Assembly: GCF_021298855.1 (NCBI RefSeq)
Contig: NZ_JAJTHI010000032.1
Location: 56,584-120,583 of the forward strand
Length of the DNA: 64,000 bases
From: Gemmatimonas sp.
GTDB taxonomy: Bacteria > Gemmatimonadota > Gemmatimonadetes > Gemmatimonadales > Gemmatimonadaceae
Reading direction: 5' to 3'
In this document: one piece after another, positions 1-8,466 of the stretch
Position numbering within the stretch: the stretch's first letter is position 1
How the letters are laid out: the number at the start of each line of letters is the position of its first letter
The notes under the pieces: model-generated
The model's database searches: none
What the model saw: the letters and a program-made list of their open reading frames with translations, nothing else
Told to the model about the DNA's origin: nothing
Program-made: the position numbers and the translations under genes

Positions 1-596
1 TGCCAGGCGACGCGCCCACCGCCGTGAACGGACGCTGGGTGCAGGGCCCCGGGGCGGCGCTGTTCCATACGCTCACCGCCGCGCTGGGCACACTGCCCAT
101 CATCGCCGAGAACCTTGGCCTCATCACGCCCGAGGTGGAAGCGTTGCGGGCGCAATTCGGGTACCCGGGCATGGCCATCCTGCAGTTCGCCTTCGACGGC
201 CAGGACTCGAACTTCATCCCGCACCGGTATGTGCGCGATCTCGTCGTCTACACCGGGACCCACGACAACGACACGACGATGGGCTGGTGGCACTCCACCG
301 GCGAAGGCGACAGCACGCGGTCGGCCGACGCCGTGGCTCGCGAAAAGGCCTTCGCGCGACGCTATCTCGATACGGACGGCACCGACATGCACTGGACGCT
401 CATTCGCGCCACGCTCGCGTCGGTGGCCAACACGGTGCTCGTACCCATGCAGGATGTCCTCGGGCTGGGCAGCGAGGCGCGCATGAATCTGCCCGGACGT
501 CAGTCGGGCAACTGGGGTTTCCGCTTCACGTGGGCGCAACTCACGCCTGCGATCACCGAGCGTCTACACGAGCTCACTTCGGTCTACGAACGATGA
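1..596 (+). CDS. malQ: 4-alpha-glucanotransferase (amylomaltase), C-terminal part
   Basis: The reading frame is already open at the left edge, so only about the last 197 residues are present. GH77 disproportionating enzyme: transfers alpha-1,4-glucan segments between maltodextrins in the cytoplasm. Family landmarks visible are IIAENLG (the acid/base Glu region) and GTHDNDT (the third carboxylate), followed by a typical C-terminus with NLPG and NWGFR. The nucleophile region lies outside the window. The stop overlaps the next gene's start as ATGA, so it is coupled to the sugar transporter and amylase that follow, which fits maltodextrin use. Confidence 0.93.
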   Translation, partial: PGDAPTAVNGRWVQGPGAALFHTLTAALGTLPIIAENLGLITPEVEALRAQFGYPGMAILQFAFDGQDSNFIPHRYVRDLVVYTGTHDNDTTMGWWHSTGEGDSTRSADAVAREKAFARRYLDTDGTDMHWTLIRATLASVANTVLVPMQDVLGLGSEARMNLPGRQSGNWGFRFTWAQLTPAITERLHELTSVYER

Positions 597-1954
597 GCGC
601 ATCCACCGGTTCCGCCGCCACGGCGGCTACCCGTCCGGTCGCACAGGCGGGCGCCGCAACGAACTTCTGGGCCATCTGGAACATGAGCTTCGGCTTTCTC
701 GGCATCCAGTTCGGCTGGGGGCTGCAGATGGCCAACATGAGCGCCATCTACGAGTACCTGGGGGCGAAACCCGACGAGGTCCCCATGCTGTGGCTCGCCG
801 CGCCGCTCACGGGGCTCATCGTGCAGCCGATCATCGGCCACATCAGCGATCGTACATGGTCGCCGCGCTGGGGACGTCGCCGTCCGTTCTTCATGATCGG
901 TGCGGTGCTCAGCTCGCTCGCGCTGATCGCGATGCCCAACAGCAGCGCCCTCTGGATGGCCGCCGGCCTGCTGTGGGTGCTCGATGCCTCGATCAACATC
1001 TCCATGGAGCCGTTTCGCGCCTTCGTGGCCGACCTGCTGCCGGTGAAGGAGCGCACGCGCGGTTTCGCCATGCAGTCGCTGTTCATCGGTCTGGGCGCGG
1101 TCATCGCCTCCGCGATGCCGTGGATGCTCACCAACTGGTTCGGCGTGGCGGCCAGCGCGCCGGGGACCATTCCCAGTACGGTGAAGCTGTCGTTCTATGT
1201 CGGAGCCGTCGCGTTCTTCGGCGCCGTGATGTACACGGTGCTCACCACGAGGGAGCAGCCCCCCGCCGATCTCGCGGCCTTCGAACGGGAGAAGGCGCAG
1301 AGCGCCGGCTTCCTCGCGGGAGCGCGCGAGATCCTCACCGCCGCGCGCGCGATGCCCGCCACGATGCGCCAGCTCGCGCTCGTGCAGATGTGCACGTGGT
1401 TCGGGCTCTTCTGCATGTGGCTGTACTTCGGCACGGCGGTCGCCACCAACGTGTTCGGCGCCACCGACCCGAGCGATCCACGCTACCAGCAGGGTATCGA
1501 GTGGGGCGGCGTGTGCTTCGGCGTGTACTCGGCCGTGACGTTCGTCTTCTCGTTCTTCCTGCCACCGCTCGCGAAGTCGCGGGGGCCGCGCGCAACACAT
1601 GCGCTCTGCCTGCTTGCCGGTGCCGCCGGCCTGGCGAGCGTGTCCATCATCGAGACGCCTGCGTTGCTGCTGCTGTCCATGGTGGGCGTGGGCATCGCCT
1701 GGGCCAGCACGATCTCCATGCCGTACGTGATGCTCTCCACGTCCCTTCCGGCCGGCAAGACCGGCGTGTACATGGGGCTCTTCAACTTCTTCATCGTGAT
1801 TCCGGAGATCGTGGCGTCGCTTGGCTTCGGCTGGGTGATGAACAACTGGCTCGACAACAACCGCATGGCCGCCGTGGTGGCCGGCGGCGTGTTCATGGTG
1901 CTGGCGGCGTTGCTGGTGATGCGCGTCCAGGTACCCACAGAGGTCACCGCGTGA
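593..1954 (+). CDS. MFS sugar transporter (GPH/SLC45-like, probable maltose or maltodextrin uptake)
   Basis: 453 residues with about 12 hydrophobic segments. The N-terminal half has the motif-A-like loop [18 protein letters not shown], typical of the sucrose/maltose proton symporters (SUC, SLC45, Caulobacter MalY group). The ATG at 593 overlaps the glucanotransferase stop and the 3' end overlaps the amylase GTG, so the three genes form one coupled unit. Known for the family: cation-coupled disaccharide uptake through the inner membrane. Inferred here: maltose or short maltodextrins, from the flanking GH77 and GH13 genes. The in-frame extension upstream to 287 lies inside malQ and was rejected. 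Confidence 0.88.
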   Translation: MSASTGSAATAATRPVAQAGAATNFWAIWNMSFGFLGIQFGWGLQMANMSAIYEYLGAKPDEVPMLWLAAPLTGLIVQPIIGHISDRTWSPRWGRRRPFFMIGAVLSSLALIAMPNSSALWMAAGLLWVLDASINISMEPFRAFVADLLPVKERTRGFAMQSLFIGLGAVIASAMPWMLTNWFGVAASAPGTIPSTVKLSFYVGAVAFFGAVMYTVLTTREQPPADLAAFEREKAQSAGFLAGAREILTAARAMPATMRQLALVQMCTWFGLFCMWLYFGTAVATNVFGATDPSDPRYQQGIEWGGVCFGVYSAVTFVFSFFLPPLAKSRGPRATHALCLLAGAAGLASVSIIETPALLLLSMVGVGIAWASTISMPYVMLSTSLPAGKTGVYMGLFNFFIVIPEIVASLGFGWVMNNWLDNNRMAAVVAGGVFMVLAALLVMRVQVPTEVTA

Positions 1955-3798
1955 CGGACGGGCGACGCGTATGCGGCCACCTGCTCGTGGCCGCCCTGCT
2001 GCTGTTGCCGACCATGGCGGCGGCGCAGGCGCCGGTGGTGAGCAAGGTGGAACCGCCCAACTGGTGGGCGAACCACAGCATCAACCCCGTGCGGCTGCTC
2101 ATTCGCGGCGCCAACCTCGCGGGGGCGCGCGTCACGTGCCCGCGGCTCGCCTGCGGAGCCGTCGCGGTCAACGCGGCCGGGACGTATGCCTTCGTGGACG
2201 TGCGCATTGCGCCGACCGCCCGCCCGGGTGACTACCCGCTCACGCTGCGCACGGCGCAGGGCACGGCACGGATCCCGTTCACGATCTCGCCGCAACTGCC
2301 GGTGATGGGCCGCTTTCAGGGCTTCGGCCCTGATGATGTGGTGTATCTGCTCATGCCGGATCGCTTCGCGAACGGCGACACCACCAACGACCGCACGCCC
2401 AAGTCCCCGGCGATCCTCGATCGCGGCAAGCCGCGCTTCTATCACGGCGGTGACCTGGCGGGTGTGCGTGAGAAGCTGCCCTATCTCCAGCAGCTCGGCA
2501 TCACGGCGATCTGGATGAACCCCATCTACGACAACAACGACGGGGTCGATACGCTCGAGGTGTACGACCGGCAGCCGACTACCGGATACCACGGTTACGG
2601 CGCGACCGACTTCTACGCGGTGGACGAGCACCTCGGCACGATGGCCGAGTTCAAGGCGCTGGTGGACGACGCGCACAAGGCGGGGATCAAGGTCATCCTC
2701 GACATGGTGGCCAATCACAGCGGCCCGTATCACCCGTGGGTGAAGGATGCCCCCACGCCCACGTGGTACCACGGCACGCAGGCGAAACATCCGAACAACA
2801 CGTGGCAGACGTGGACGCTCGCCAACGCCTACGCGCACGACTCGCTGCGGCGCGCCACGCTGGACGGGTGGTTCATCAACATTCTGCCGGACTTCAACCA
2901 GGACGATCCGGAGGTGGCCCGCTATCTCATCCAGAACACGCTCTGGTGGGTGGGGATGAGCGGCATGGATGGGATTCGCCAGGACACGTGGCCGTATGTG
3001 CCGGTCCGCTTCTGGCGCGACTGGATGACGGCCATCAAGCGGCAGTATCCGACGCTGCGGGTGGTCGGTGAAGTGTTCGATGGCGATCCGGCGATGATCC
3101 GGTTTTTCGAAGGCTCGAACCCCACGCACGAGGGGGTCAAGACCGGCGTGGACTATCTGTTCGACTTCCCGCTGTATTACCCCATCCGCGACGCGTTCAT
3201 TGGTGGCAAGCCGATCAGGGCCGTCGCGCAGATGCTCATGCGGGACCACCTCTATGATCGACCCGACGCACTCATGCCGTTCCTGGGCTTGCACGACGTG
3301 TCGCGGTTCATGGGGGAACAAGGCGCGACCATCGAGGGGCTCAAGCTGGCATTCACCACGGTGCTGACCACGCGGGGCACCCCGCTCGTGTACTACGGCG
3401 ATGAAATCGCCATTCCGGGAGGGCCGGATCCGGACAACCGCCGGGATTTCCCGGGTGGGTGGCGCAGCGACACGGTGAATGCGTTCGACGCCGCCGGTCG
3501 GACCCCGCCGCAGCAGGCGGTGTGGCGGCACGTCAATACCCTGCTGCGTACGCGTGCAGCGCAGCCGGATCTGCGCCGCGCCCGCACCGAGCACCTGGTC
3601 GTGACCGACCAGCAGTTCGTCTATCGTCGCGGACGCGTCGTGGTGGCCATGAACAACGATACCACCGCCGCGACCGTCGTCGTGCCGTCGGTCGTGCGTG
3701 GCACCGACGTGTTGCGCGCCTGTCCGCCGCCGGTGGTGGCGAATGGCCAGACGACATTCCGCCTGCTGGCTCGCAGCAGCTGCGTGTTCACGCCCTGA
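1951..3798 (+). CDS. Secreted GH13 alpha-amylase / cyclomaltodextrinase-type glycosidase
   Basis: 615 residues from a GTG that overlaps the transporter stop as GTGA. An N-terminal signal peptide (hydrophobic LLVAALLLLP, then AAAQA) implies export. Residues ~25-110 resemble the N-terminal immunoglobulin-like domain of cyclomaltodextrinases (PPNWW...). The GH13 barrel follows with all four conserved regions: DMVANH, GIRQDTW (nucleophile Asp), VVGEVFD (acid/base Glu) and FLGLHDVSRF. A short beta domain ends the protein. Likely periplasmic or surface cleavage of starch, maltodextrin or cyclodextrin to feed the transporter and MalQ. Exact specificity cannot be read from sequence. Confidence 0.9.
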   Translation: MTDGRRVCGHLLVAALLLLPTMAAAQAPVVSKVEPPNWWANHSINPVRLLIRGANLAGARVTCPRLACGAVAVNAAGTYAFVDVRIAPTARPGDYPLTLRTAQGTARIPFTISPQLPVMGRFQGFGPDDVVYLLMPDRFANGDTTNDRTPKSPAILDRGKPRFYHGGDLAGVREKLPYLQQLGITAIWMNPIYDNNDGVDTLEVYDRQPTTGYHGYGATDFYAVDEHLGTMAEFKALVDDAHKAGIKVILDMVANHSGPYHPWVKDAPTPTWYHGTQAKHPNNTWQTWTLANAYAHDSLRRATLDGWFINILPDFNQDDPEVARYLIQNTLWWVGMSGMDGIRQDTWPYVPVRFWRDWMTAIKRQYPTLRVVGEVFDGDPAMIRFFEGSNPTHEGVKTGVDYLFDFPLYYPIRDAFIGGKPIRAVAQMLMRDHLYDRPDALMPFLGLHDVSRFMGEQGATIEGLKLAFTTVLTTRGTPLVYYGDEIAIPGGPDPDNRRDFPGGWRSDTVNAFDAAGRTPPQQAVWRHVNTLLRTRAAQPDLRRARTEHLVVTDQQFVYRRGRVVVAMNNDTTAATVVVPSVVRGTDVLRACPPPVVANGQTTFRLLARSSCVFTP

Positions 3799-3822
3799 TC
3801 GCCTGACATCCCGAGGCCACGG

Positions 3823-4095
3823 TCAGGACGCGCCCGGCGACTCCGCGTCGGGCGCTTCGTATGCCCAGTTCATGATCATCGAGACGACCCAACCGATCAT
3901 CGTCCACCCGGTGAGCACGTTCACCGCAATGATCTTCCACTTGCGCCGCTTGCCCCCGGCCAGCGCCAGCATGCTGGGCAGGAAGTAGAGGAGCACCAGA
4001 GCCACGATGATGACGGCACCCTTGGGCAAGCCGCCGCCGGTATAGCGCGTTGGCGGCTCGGCACGCTGCAACAGCGAAAGCAGGGGGATGAGCAT
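3823..4095 (-). CDS. Small membrane protein, superinfection-immunity (Imm_superinfect) family
   Basis: 90 residues with two hydrophobic segments (about 27-46 and 58-78). The second contains VNVLTGWTMIGWVVSMIMNW, the LNxxxGWTxIGWV pattern of the family named after phage T4 Imm. In bacteria these are usually chromosomal small membrane proteins of unknown role; phage immunity should not be assumed. No phage genes are nearby. It converges on the amylase with a 24-nt gap and has no Shine-Dalgarno. A TAGATTGC box sits 4 nt before its ATG. Confidence 0.7.
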   Translation of the reverse strand: MLIPLLSLLQRAEPPTRYTGGGLPKGAVIIVALVLLYFLPSMLALAGGKRRKWKIIAVNVLTGWTMIGWVVSMIMNWAYEAPDAESPGAS

Positions 4096-4099
4096 GCCG

Positions 4100-4107
4100 G
4101 CAATCTA
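4100..4107 (-). promoter_or_regulatory. Promoter-like box (TAGATTGC) 4 nt before an ATG; possible leaderless start
   Basis: On the minus strand GCTAGATTGC is followed by CGGC and the start codon. The 8-mer GCTAGATT recurs in the same place before sucA. There is no Shine-Dalgarno. A -10 box this close would place transcription start at or next to the A of ATG. Confidence 0.4.
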
Positions 4108-4273
4108 GCGCACGACGCTTCGACCGATCCGCAGCCGCCGGACTCCCGGCAACAGGTCCACCACGCGACGCCGTCCCGTTCCGCCACAGGGACCGGTCAG
4201 TCGCGGAGTGGACGCGCGCGGGGTAACGGTGCGATTTTTCCCTGTTCCTTTTCTCTCTTTCTCCGGAGCCCGC

Positions 4274-4990
4274 ATGTCGTCTCACGCGCGCCGCACGTTT
4301 CTCAGGCAGGCCGGTCTCACCGCCGCATCGCTGATGGCGCTGCCCGGCGCGGCACACGCCGCGCCTCCTTCCCGTGACGGGGTGCCCGCCAGCACGCTCC
4401 TGTCGGCGGCGGCGGAATGGGACGAGCTGCAGCAGGCCGAGCCGTGGGACGTGTCGTGGCCGAAGAAGCTCACCGGCAAGCACAAGGCGATGTTCGACGT
4501 GCCGGAGGTCGAGGGAGGCGTGGGCGTGTTGCGGGCCGGCATCTGGCAGCGGCAGTACACCGACGTCCTCAAGACACTGCCAGGTGACCTGTCCACGGTG
4601 ATCGTCGTGCGGCACAACGGCATCTTCCTGGGGATGAACCAGGAGTTCTGGACGACCTATCAGGTGGGGAAGGCGGAAAAGCTGAAGGGGGACGACGGCA
4701 AGACGCTCAAGCACAATCCGGTGTTGCCGGCTCCCGGGCAGGATGCGCCCGCGTCCATGCGCGCGCTCATGCTGGACAAGCAGATCGAGAACGGGGCCAT
4801 CGTGCTGGGGTGCGGCCTGGCCTACCGGAGCGTGGTGGGGATGATTCAGCAGCGGGACAAGCTCGACGCGGCCGAGGCGCGCAAGAAGGCCAACAGCATG
4901 CTGGTGCCGGGGGTGATCATGCAACCCAGCGGCATCTTCGCCAACGTGATGGCCGAAGAAGCTGGCTGCGCGTTCGTCTACGCCGTGTGA
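4274..4990 (+). CDS. Tat-exported DsrE-like protein of unknown function
   Basis: 238 residues from an ATG with GGAG 7 nt upstream. A twin-arginine signal (RRTFLRQAGLTAASLMALPGAAHA) predicts export in folded form. The mature part has alternating beta/alpha segments, a conserved LGCGLAYRSV segment with one Cys, and a tail reading MLVPGVIMQPSGIFANVMAEEAG, which resembles the C-terminal fold of DsrE/DsrF proteins. The match is by eye, so the function is open; a periplasmic small-molecule or sulfur-relay role is only a guess. It stands alone, divergent from the immunity-like gene, and ends at a strong hairpin. Confidence 0.65.
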   Translation: MSSHARRTFLRQAGLTAASLMALPGAAHAAPPSRDGVPASTLLSAAAEWDELQQAEPWDVSWPKKLTGKHKAMFDVPEVEGGVGVLRAGIWQRQYTDVLKTLPGDLSTVIVVRHNGIFLGMNQEFWTTYQVGKAEKLKGDDGKTLKHNPVLPAPGQDAPASMRALMLDKQIENGAIVLGCGLAYRSVVGMIQQRDKLDAAEARKKANSMLVPGVIMQPSGIFANVMAEEAGCAFVYAV

Positions 4991-5008
4991 CTTGCGCATG
5001 AGAAGACG

Positions 5009-5042
5009 AAGCGGTCAGGCTCCATGCGGGGCCTGACCGCTT
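5009..5042. terminator. Bidirectional Rho-independent-type terminator
   Basis: A perfect 12-bp stem AAGCGGTCAGGC / GCCTGACCGCTT with a 10-nt loop lies between the convergent DsrE-like and pmbA-like genes. The A and T at the stem edges give short U runs on both transcripts. Confidence 0.85.
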
Positions 5043-5066
5043 TGTCGTACCGACGAACCCGCCTGG

Positions 5067-6464
5067 TCAGACCGCGTCGCTGAGGCTCGAGAAGGTGAAA
5101 TCGCGCACCTTGATGGCCGGCATGAACACCGCACCGCCGGCGCCGAGGTTTTCGCTGGCGTTGATCCGGACCGAGGGCCCCATCGCTTCCAGGTTGTTCA
5201 GGAAGAAGATGGGGCTTTCGTTGTAACGGAAGTTCTTGATCGGGCGCGTCACCTTGCCGTTCTCGATCAGGAAGGTGCCGTCGCGCGTGAGGCCGGTGTA
5301 CAGGATCGTGCGCGCATCCACCGGCCGGATGTACCAGAAGCGCGTGACCAGCACACCGCGTTCGGTGCTCTTGACCATGTCGGCCACACTCGAGGTGCCG
5401 CCCATCATGCGCAACGATCGGCCGGCACCGCGAAACCCGCCGCCGCCGGCTCGTGTGGGCTGCACCCCCTGCTTCTGCGCCCAGTAGCGGTCGTAGTTGA
5501 GGTTCTTCACCACGCCGTTCTCGATCCACACGACCTTCTGCAGCGGCATGCCGTCGTCGTCGAAGCCACCGCCGGTGCTCGGGTTGTCGTCGGGATCGGA
5601 GAGCAGCGTGACGCGTTCATCCACCACCTTGAGCCCGATCTTGTTGCCGCCGCCGGGCTTGGTGAAGAATGACCGCCCTTCGTCGGCCGCACGTGCCTGC
5701 ATGGCCCCGGCGATGAGCTGCACGAGATTGCCGGTGGCCGTGGGCTCGAGGATCGTGGTATAGCGACCGGGCTCGATCGCCACCGGACTGCGCGAGTCAC
5801 GTGCCTTCTGCACGGCCGTGGCGGCGAGGGTGGCGGGATCGAGCTCGTCGAAGCTGTTGCCATCGCTGCATGCCCATCCCGAGCCGGTCCCGTCTGGTGA
5901 GCGCACCGTGCTGGTCATGGTGACGCTGCTGCTCGAGTCGTAGGCGAACAGCCCCTTGCTGTTGGCCAGCGCGCTCGCGCCCGCACGGCACTCGATGAAG
6001 CCGGTGGCGATGAGTTCGTTCGTGCGGGCAAGCTCCGTCACGATCTTGGCCGCTGCCGCGCGCTCGGCCGGTGTGGGGAGCGACAGCACGCGCTCCTTGA
6101 GCGCCGGAAAGCTCTGCGCGCCCAGCTCCGGCATGCGCTCCGGATTGGGCGGGACGAGCTTGGCGATCTCGTACGCCTGTTTCGCGGCGGCGGCGAGCGA
6201 CGCCTCGTCGAGGCGATTGGTGTTCACGCTGGCCGCACGATTGCCGTCGTAGGCCGTGATGGTGACCTGCGTGTCGCTGTTCTCGCCCGAGGTGGTGACC
6301 TGATTGAGCGCGAAGCGCGTGTCGGCGCGTGCGCTGCTGTTGATGCTCACACGCGTTTCGGGCGCCGGCGAGTTCCTGAGCGCACGCTGCGCGATTTCCT
6401 GCGCCTCGGCACGCGACAGGATCGTGGCTGGGGCGAAGAGTGAACGGGGGGCGAATTCGCTCAT
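5067..6464 (-). CDS. pmbA: TldE/PmbA-family protein (partner of TldD)
   Basis: 465 residues of the TldD/PmbA fold, without a zinc motif, as expected for the inactive TldE/PmbA subunit. Known for the family: TldD and TldE form a heterodimeric metalloprotease that degrades unfolded or modified peptides and processes some RiPP precursors. The start ATG overlaps the TldD stop by 4 nt, so the two are coupled and made in equal amounts. No signal peptide is visible here, while the TldD partner carries a Tat signal; this mismatch is discussed in the findings. Confidence 0.88.
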   Translation of the reverse strand: MSEFAPRSLFAPATILSRAEAQEIAQRALRNSPAPETRVSINSSARADTRFALNQVTTSGENSDTQVTITAYDGNRAASVNTNRLDEASLAAAAKQAYEIAKLVPPNPERMPELGAQSFPALKERVLSLPTPAERAAAAKIVTELARTNELIATGFIECRAGASALANSKGLFAYDSSSSVTMTSTVRSPDGTGSGWACSDGNSFDELDPATLAATAVQKARDSRSPVAIEPGRYTTILEPTATGNLVQLIAGAMQARAADEGRSFFTKPGGGNKIGLKVVDERVTLLSDPDDNPSTGGGFDDDGMPLQKVVWIENGVVKNLNYDRYWAQKQGVQPTRAGGGGFRGAGRSLRMMGGTSSVADMVKSTERGVLVTRFWYIRPVDARTILYTGLTRDGTFLIENGKVTRPIKNFRYNESPIFFLNNLEAMGPSVRINASENLGAGGAVFMPAIKVRDFTFSSLSDAV

Positions 6465-8092
6465 GCCGTCCTCCCGGTGTTGATGATGTTGACCTGCTGG
6501 AAGAGCGACGGCACGCAGCCGTGGCTGACGGAGTTGGACTGGCCGGGCTGCCCCTTGGCGTCGCCGAACGCCCCGCCGAGGTGGTAGCTGCGCGGACCAC
6601 CGATGGCCTTGAGCGACTTCCAGAACTCCGGCGTGCGGAACTGGTATGCCACGTCCTTGAGCTGCCCCACGATCTTGCCGCCCTTCACCTCGTAGAACAC
6701 CTGGCCGGCGAACTGGCCGTTGTAGCGCTGCTGGTCGATGGAGAAGGAGCCGTCGCCCACGATGGCGATCCCCTTGTCCATCTTCGCGATCATGCTCTCC
6801 CAGGTGTCGTCGTTGTTGCCGGGCACCATGCTCACGTTGGGCATGCGCTGGAACTGCACGTCGGCCCAGCTCTGGGCGTAGGAGCAGCCGTAGCTGCGCA
6901 CGGGCTTGCCGATACTCCGGTAGTAGTCGGCCATCATGGTGGCCTGCTCGCGCGTGGTCTGATAGTCCACGAACACGCCGTTCTTGATGATGTCGAACTT
7001 GACCGGCTTCACCGCCTCGTCGTCCCAGCCGATGGCGCCGAGGGACCCCTTCTGTTCGCGGTCCCCGACGATGTTGAGCAGGTCGGTGCCGATCCGCAGC
7101 TTGCCCAGCACATCCTTGGGTGGGGCGATGAAGCTGGTGCCGGCGTAGTTGGCCTCGAAACCGAGCGCGCGATCGAGCTCGGTCGGGTGCGCGATGACTT
7201 CGTGCACCGTGAGCCAGAGATTGCTCGGATGCAGCAGCAGGTCGTAGCGCCCCGGTTCCACGGGCTTGGCACTCAGTTTCTGCACGGCGAGCTCGGCCCA
7301 GCGCGGCGCATGCTCGGCGAGCTTGCTGTTCACCACGTGCTCGTAGCCGAGACCCATCGGCGCGATCTCGTTGCCCTGTACCGACTGGAAGTCACGGAAG
7401 TCGGGGCTCACGGCCGTCACCGTCAAGCTGGGTGACGTGCGATAGATGGTCTGCACGATATACGAGCCATCGCTCGTCATGAGCGACTTCTCCTCCCGCA
7501 GGAAGAACATGCTCGAGTTGACGTTGCGGATGCCCTTCACCTTGAGCGCGGCTTCATTGGCCGCCAGCAGGTACGCCACCTTGTCGGTGATGGCTACCGT
7601 GAACGGGTCGACTTCAATGGGGCTCGTCCACGTGCCCACCTGATTGCCGGGGGTGGGCGCCAGTTCCACCGGCCTGAGCTGCGACGCGCGGTTGGCGCGG
7701 GCCTGCCCCAGCGCCGCCCTGGCGGCATTGGCCACGCTGTCCTTGTCGAGGCGACTGGTGGCCGCGAACCCCCACGCCCCGTCGACGAGCGTTCGCACAC
7801 CGAGCCCGTAGGTGTCGGTGTCGCTCACCCCCTGCACGATGCGATCGCGCGTGTTCACGTTCTGCTGGCGGCGGGCGGCGACCCGCACGTCGGCATAGGA
7901 TGCCCCGCCGCTCTTCGCGGTGTCGATCGCGACCTGCATGAGCGCCTTGATGACCGGGTCATCGGCGGCGGCCAGGTCGGAAACGGGCGTGACCAAACGT
8001 GACGGGTCCGCGAGCAGCGGACTCGAGACCACGAGGGAGCCGGCAGCGACGGTGGCGCCTGCCTTGAGAAAGTCACGACGGGAGCGTGTCAT
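6461..8092 (-). CDS. tldD: TldD-family metalloprotease with Tat signal peptide
   Basis: 543 residues from the ATG at 8092; the 46-residue upstream extension is low-complexity and was rejected. Residues 1-30 form a Tat signal (RSRRDFLKAG, then a hydrophobic stretch). The body is TldD, with the zinc-binding HEVIAH motif followed by PTELD (HExxxH...E/D). It is the catalytic member of the TldD/TldE heterodimer and is coupled to the pmbA-like gene downstream. Classical E. coli TldD is cytosolic, so a Tat signal marks this as an exported variant, seen in several environmental phyla. Confidence 0.9.
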   Translation of the reverse strand: MTRSRRDFLKAGATVAAGSLVVSSPLLADPSRLVTPVSDLAAADDPVIKALMQVAIDTAKSGGASYADVRVAARRQQNVNTRDRIVQGVSDTDTYGLGVRTLVDGAWGFAATSRLDKDSVANAARAALGQARANRASQLRPVELAPTPGNQVGTWTSPIEVDPFTVAITDKVAYLLAANEAALKVKGIRNVNSSMFFLREEKSLMTSDGSYIVQTIYRTSPSLTVTAVSPDFRDFQSVQGNEIAPMGLGYEHVVNSKLAEHAPRWAELAVQKLSAKPVEPGRYDLLLHPSNLWLTVHEVIAHPTELDRALGFEANYAGTSFIAPPKDVLGKLRIGTDLLNIVGDREQKGSLGAIGWDDEAVKPVKFDIIKNGVFVDYQTTREQATMMADYYRSIGKPVRSYGCSYAQSWADVQFQRMPNVSMVPGNNDDTWESMIAKMDKGIAIVGDGSFSIDQQRYNGQFAGQVFYEVKGGKIVGQLKDVAYQFRTPEFWKSLKAIGGPRSYHLGGAFGDAKGQPGQSNSVSHGCVPSLFQQVNIINTGRTA

Positions 8093-8466
8093 GATCTGGG
8101 CATGATCGGGACGGGGGGAAGAGCGACGGAAATCCGCGGGGAACGCGGCCTGATAACGTACGCCCGGCACGCAGGTCCTGTTGAGCCCCGGGAGGCCGCG
8201 GGCACGGCGACAGCGGGCGCGCTGAGACACCAGCGGGCGAGTTGCGCGTGGAGACTTCCAGGCGGAGCGTTGAGCCCGGATAGCCGTGAAGCGGAGGGTT
8301 CTCAGGGTGAGACTCGAGCGTGGCCACCCTCAATTTCCACCGCGAGCCAACGCATTGCTCACCGCCATTCCGGCTCACGTCTCTGCCTGACCGCTGGCCG
8401 CTCCCCCGCACTTCTCAGATCTCCGTGCCGGGAGGTAACGTTGGGGCTCACCTCCGCCCGTCTCCC
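8093..8466. other. Intergenic gap between divergent tldD and M20 peptidase genes
   Basis: 374 nt with no convincing gene. The part from about 8290 to 8440 holds phrases also found in other gaps of this window (GGTTCTCAGG near 8298 and TCAGATCTCCGTGCC near 8417), so it may contain a decayed intergenic repeat. Both outward promoters should be here but I cannot place them with confidence. Confidence 0.5.

Noticed and set aside
3823..4095. Phage defence gene (superinfection immunity)
   Set aside because: The family name comes from T4 Imm, but bacterial members are widespread and uncharacterised, and no phage or defence genes are nearby.
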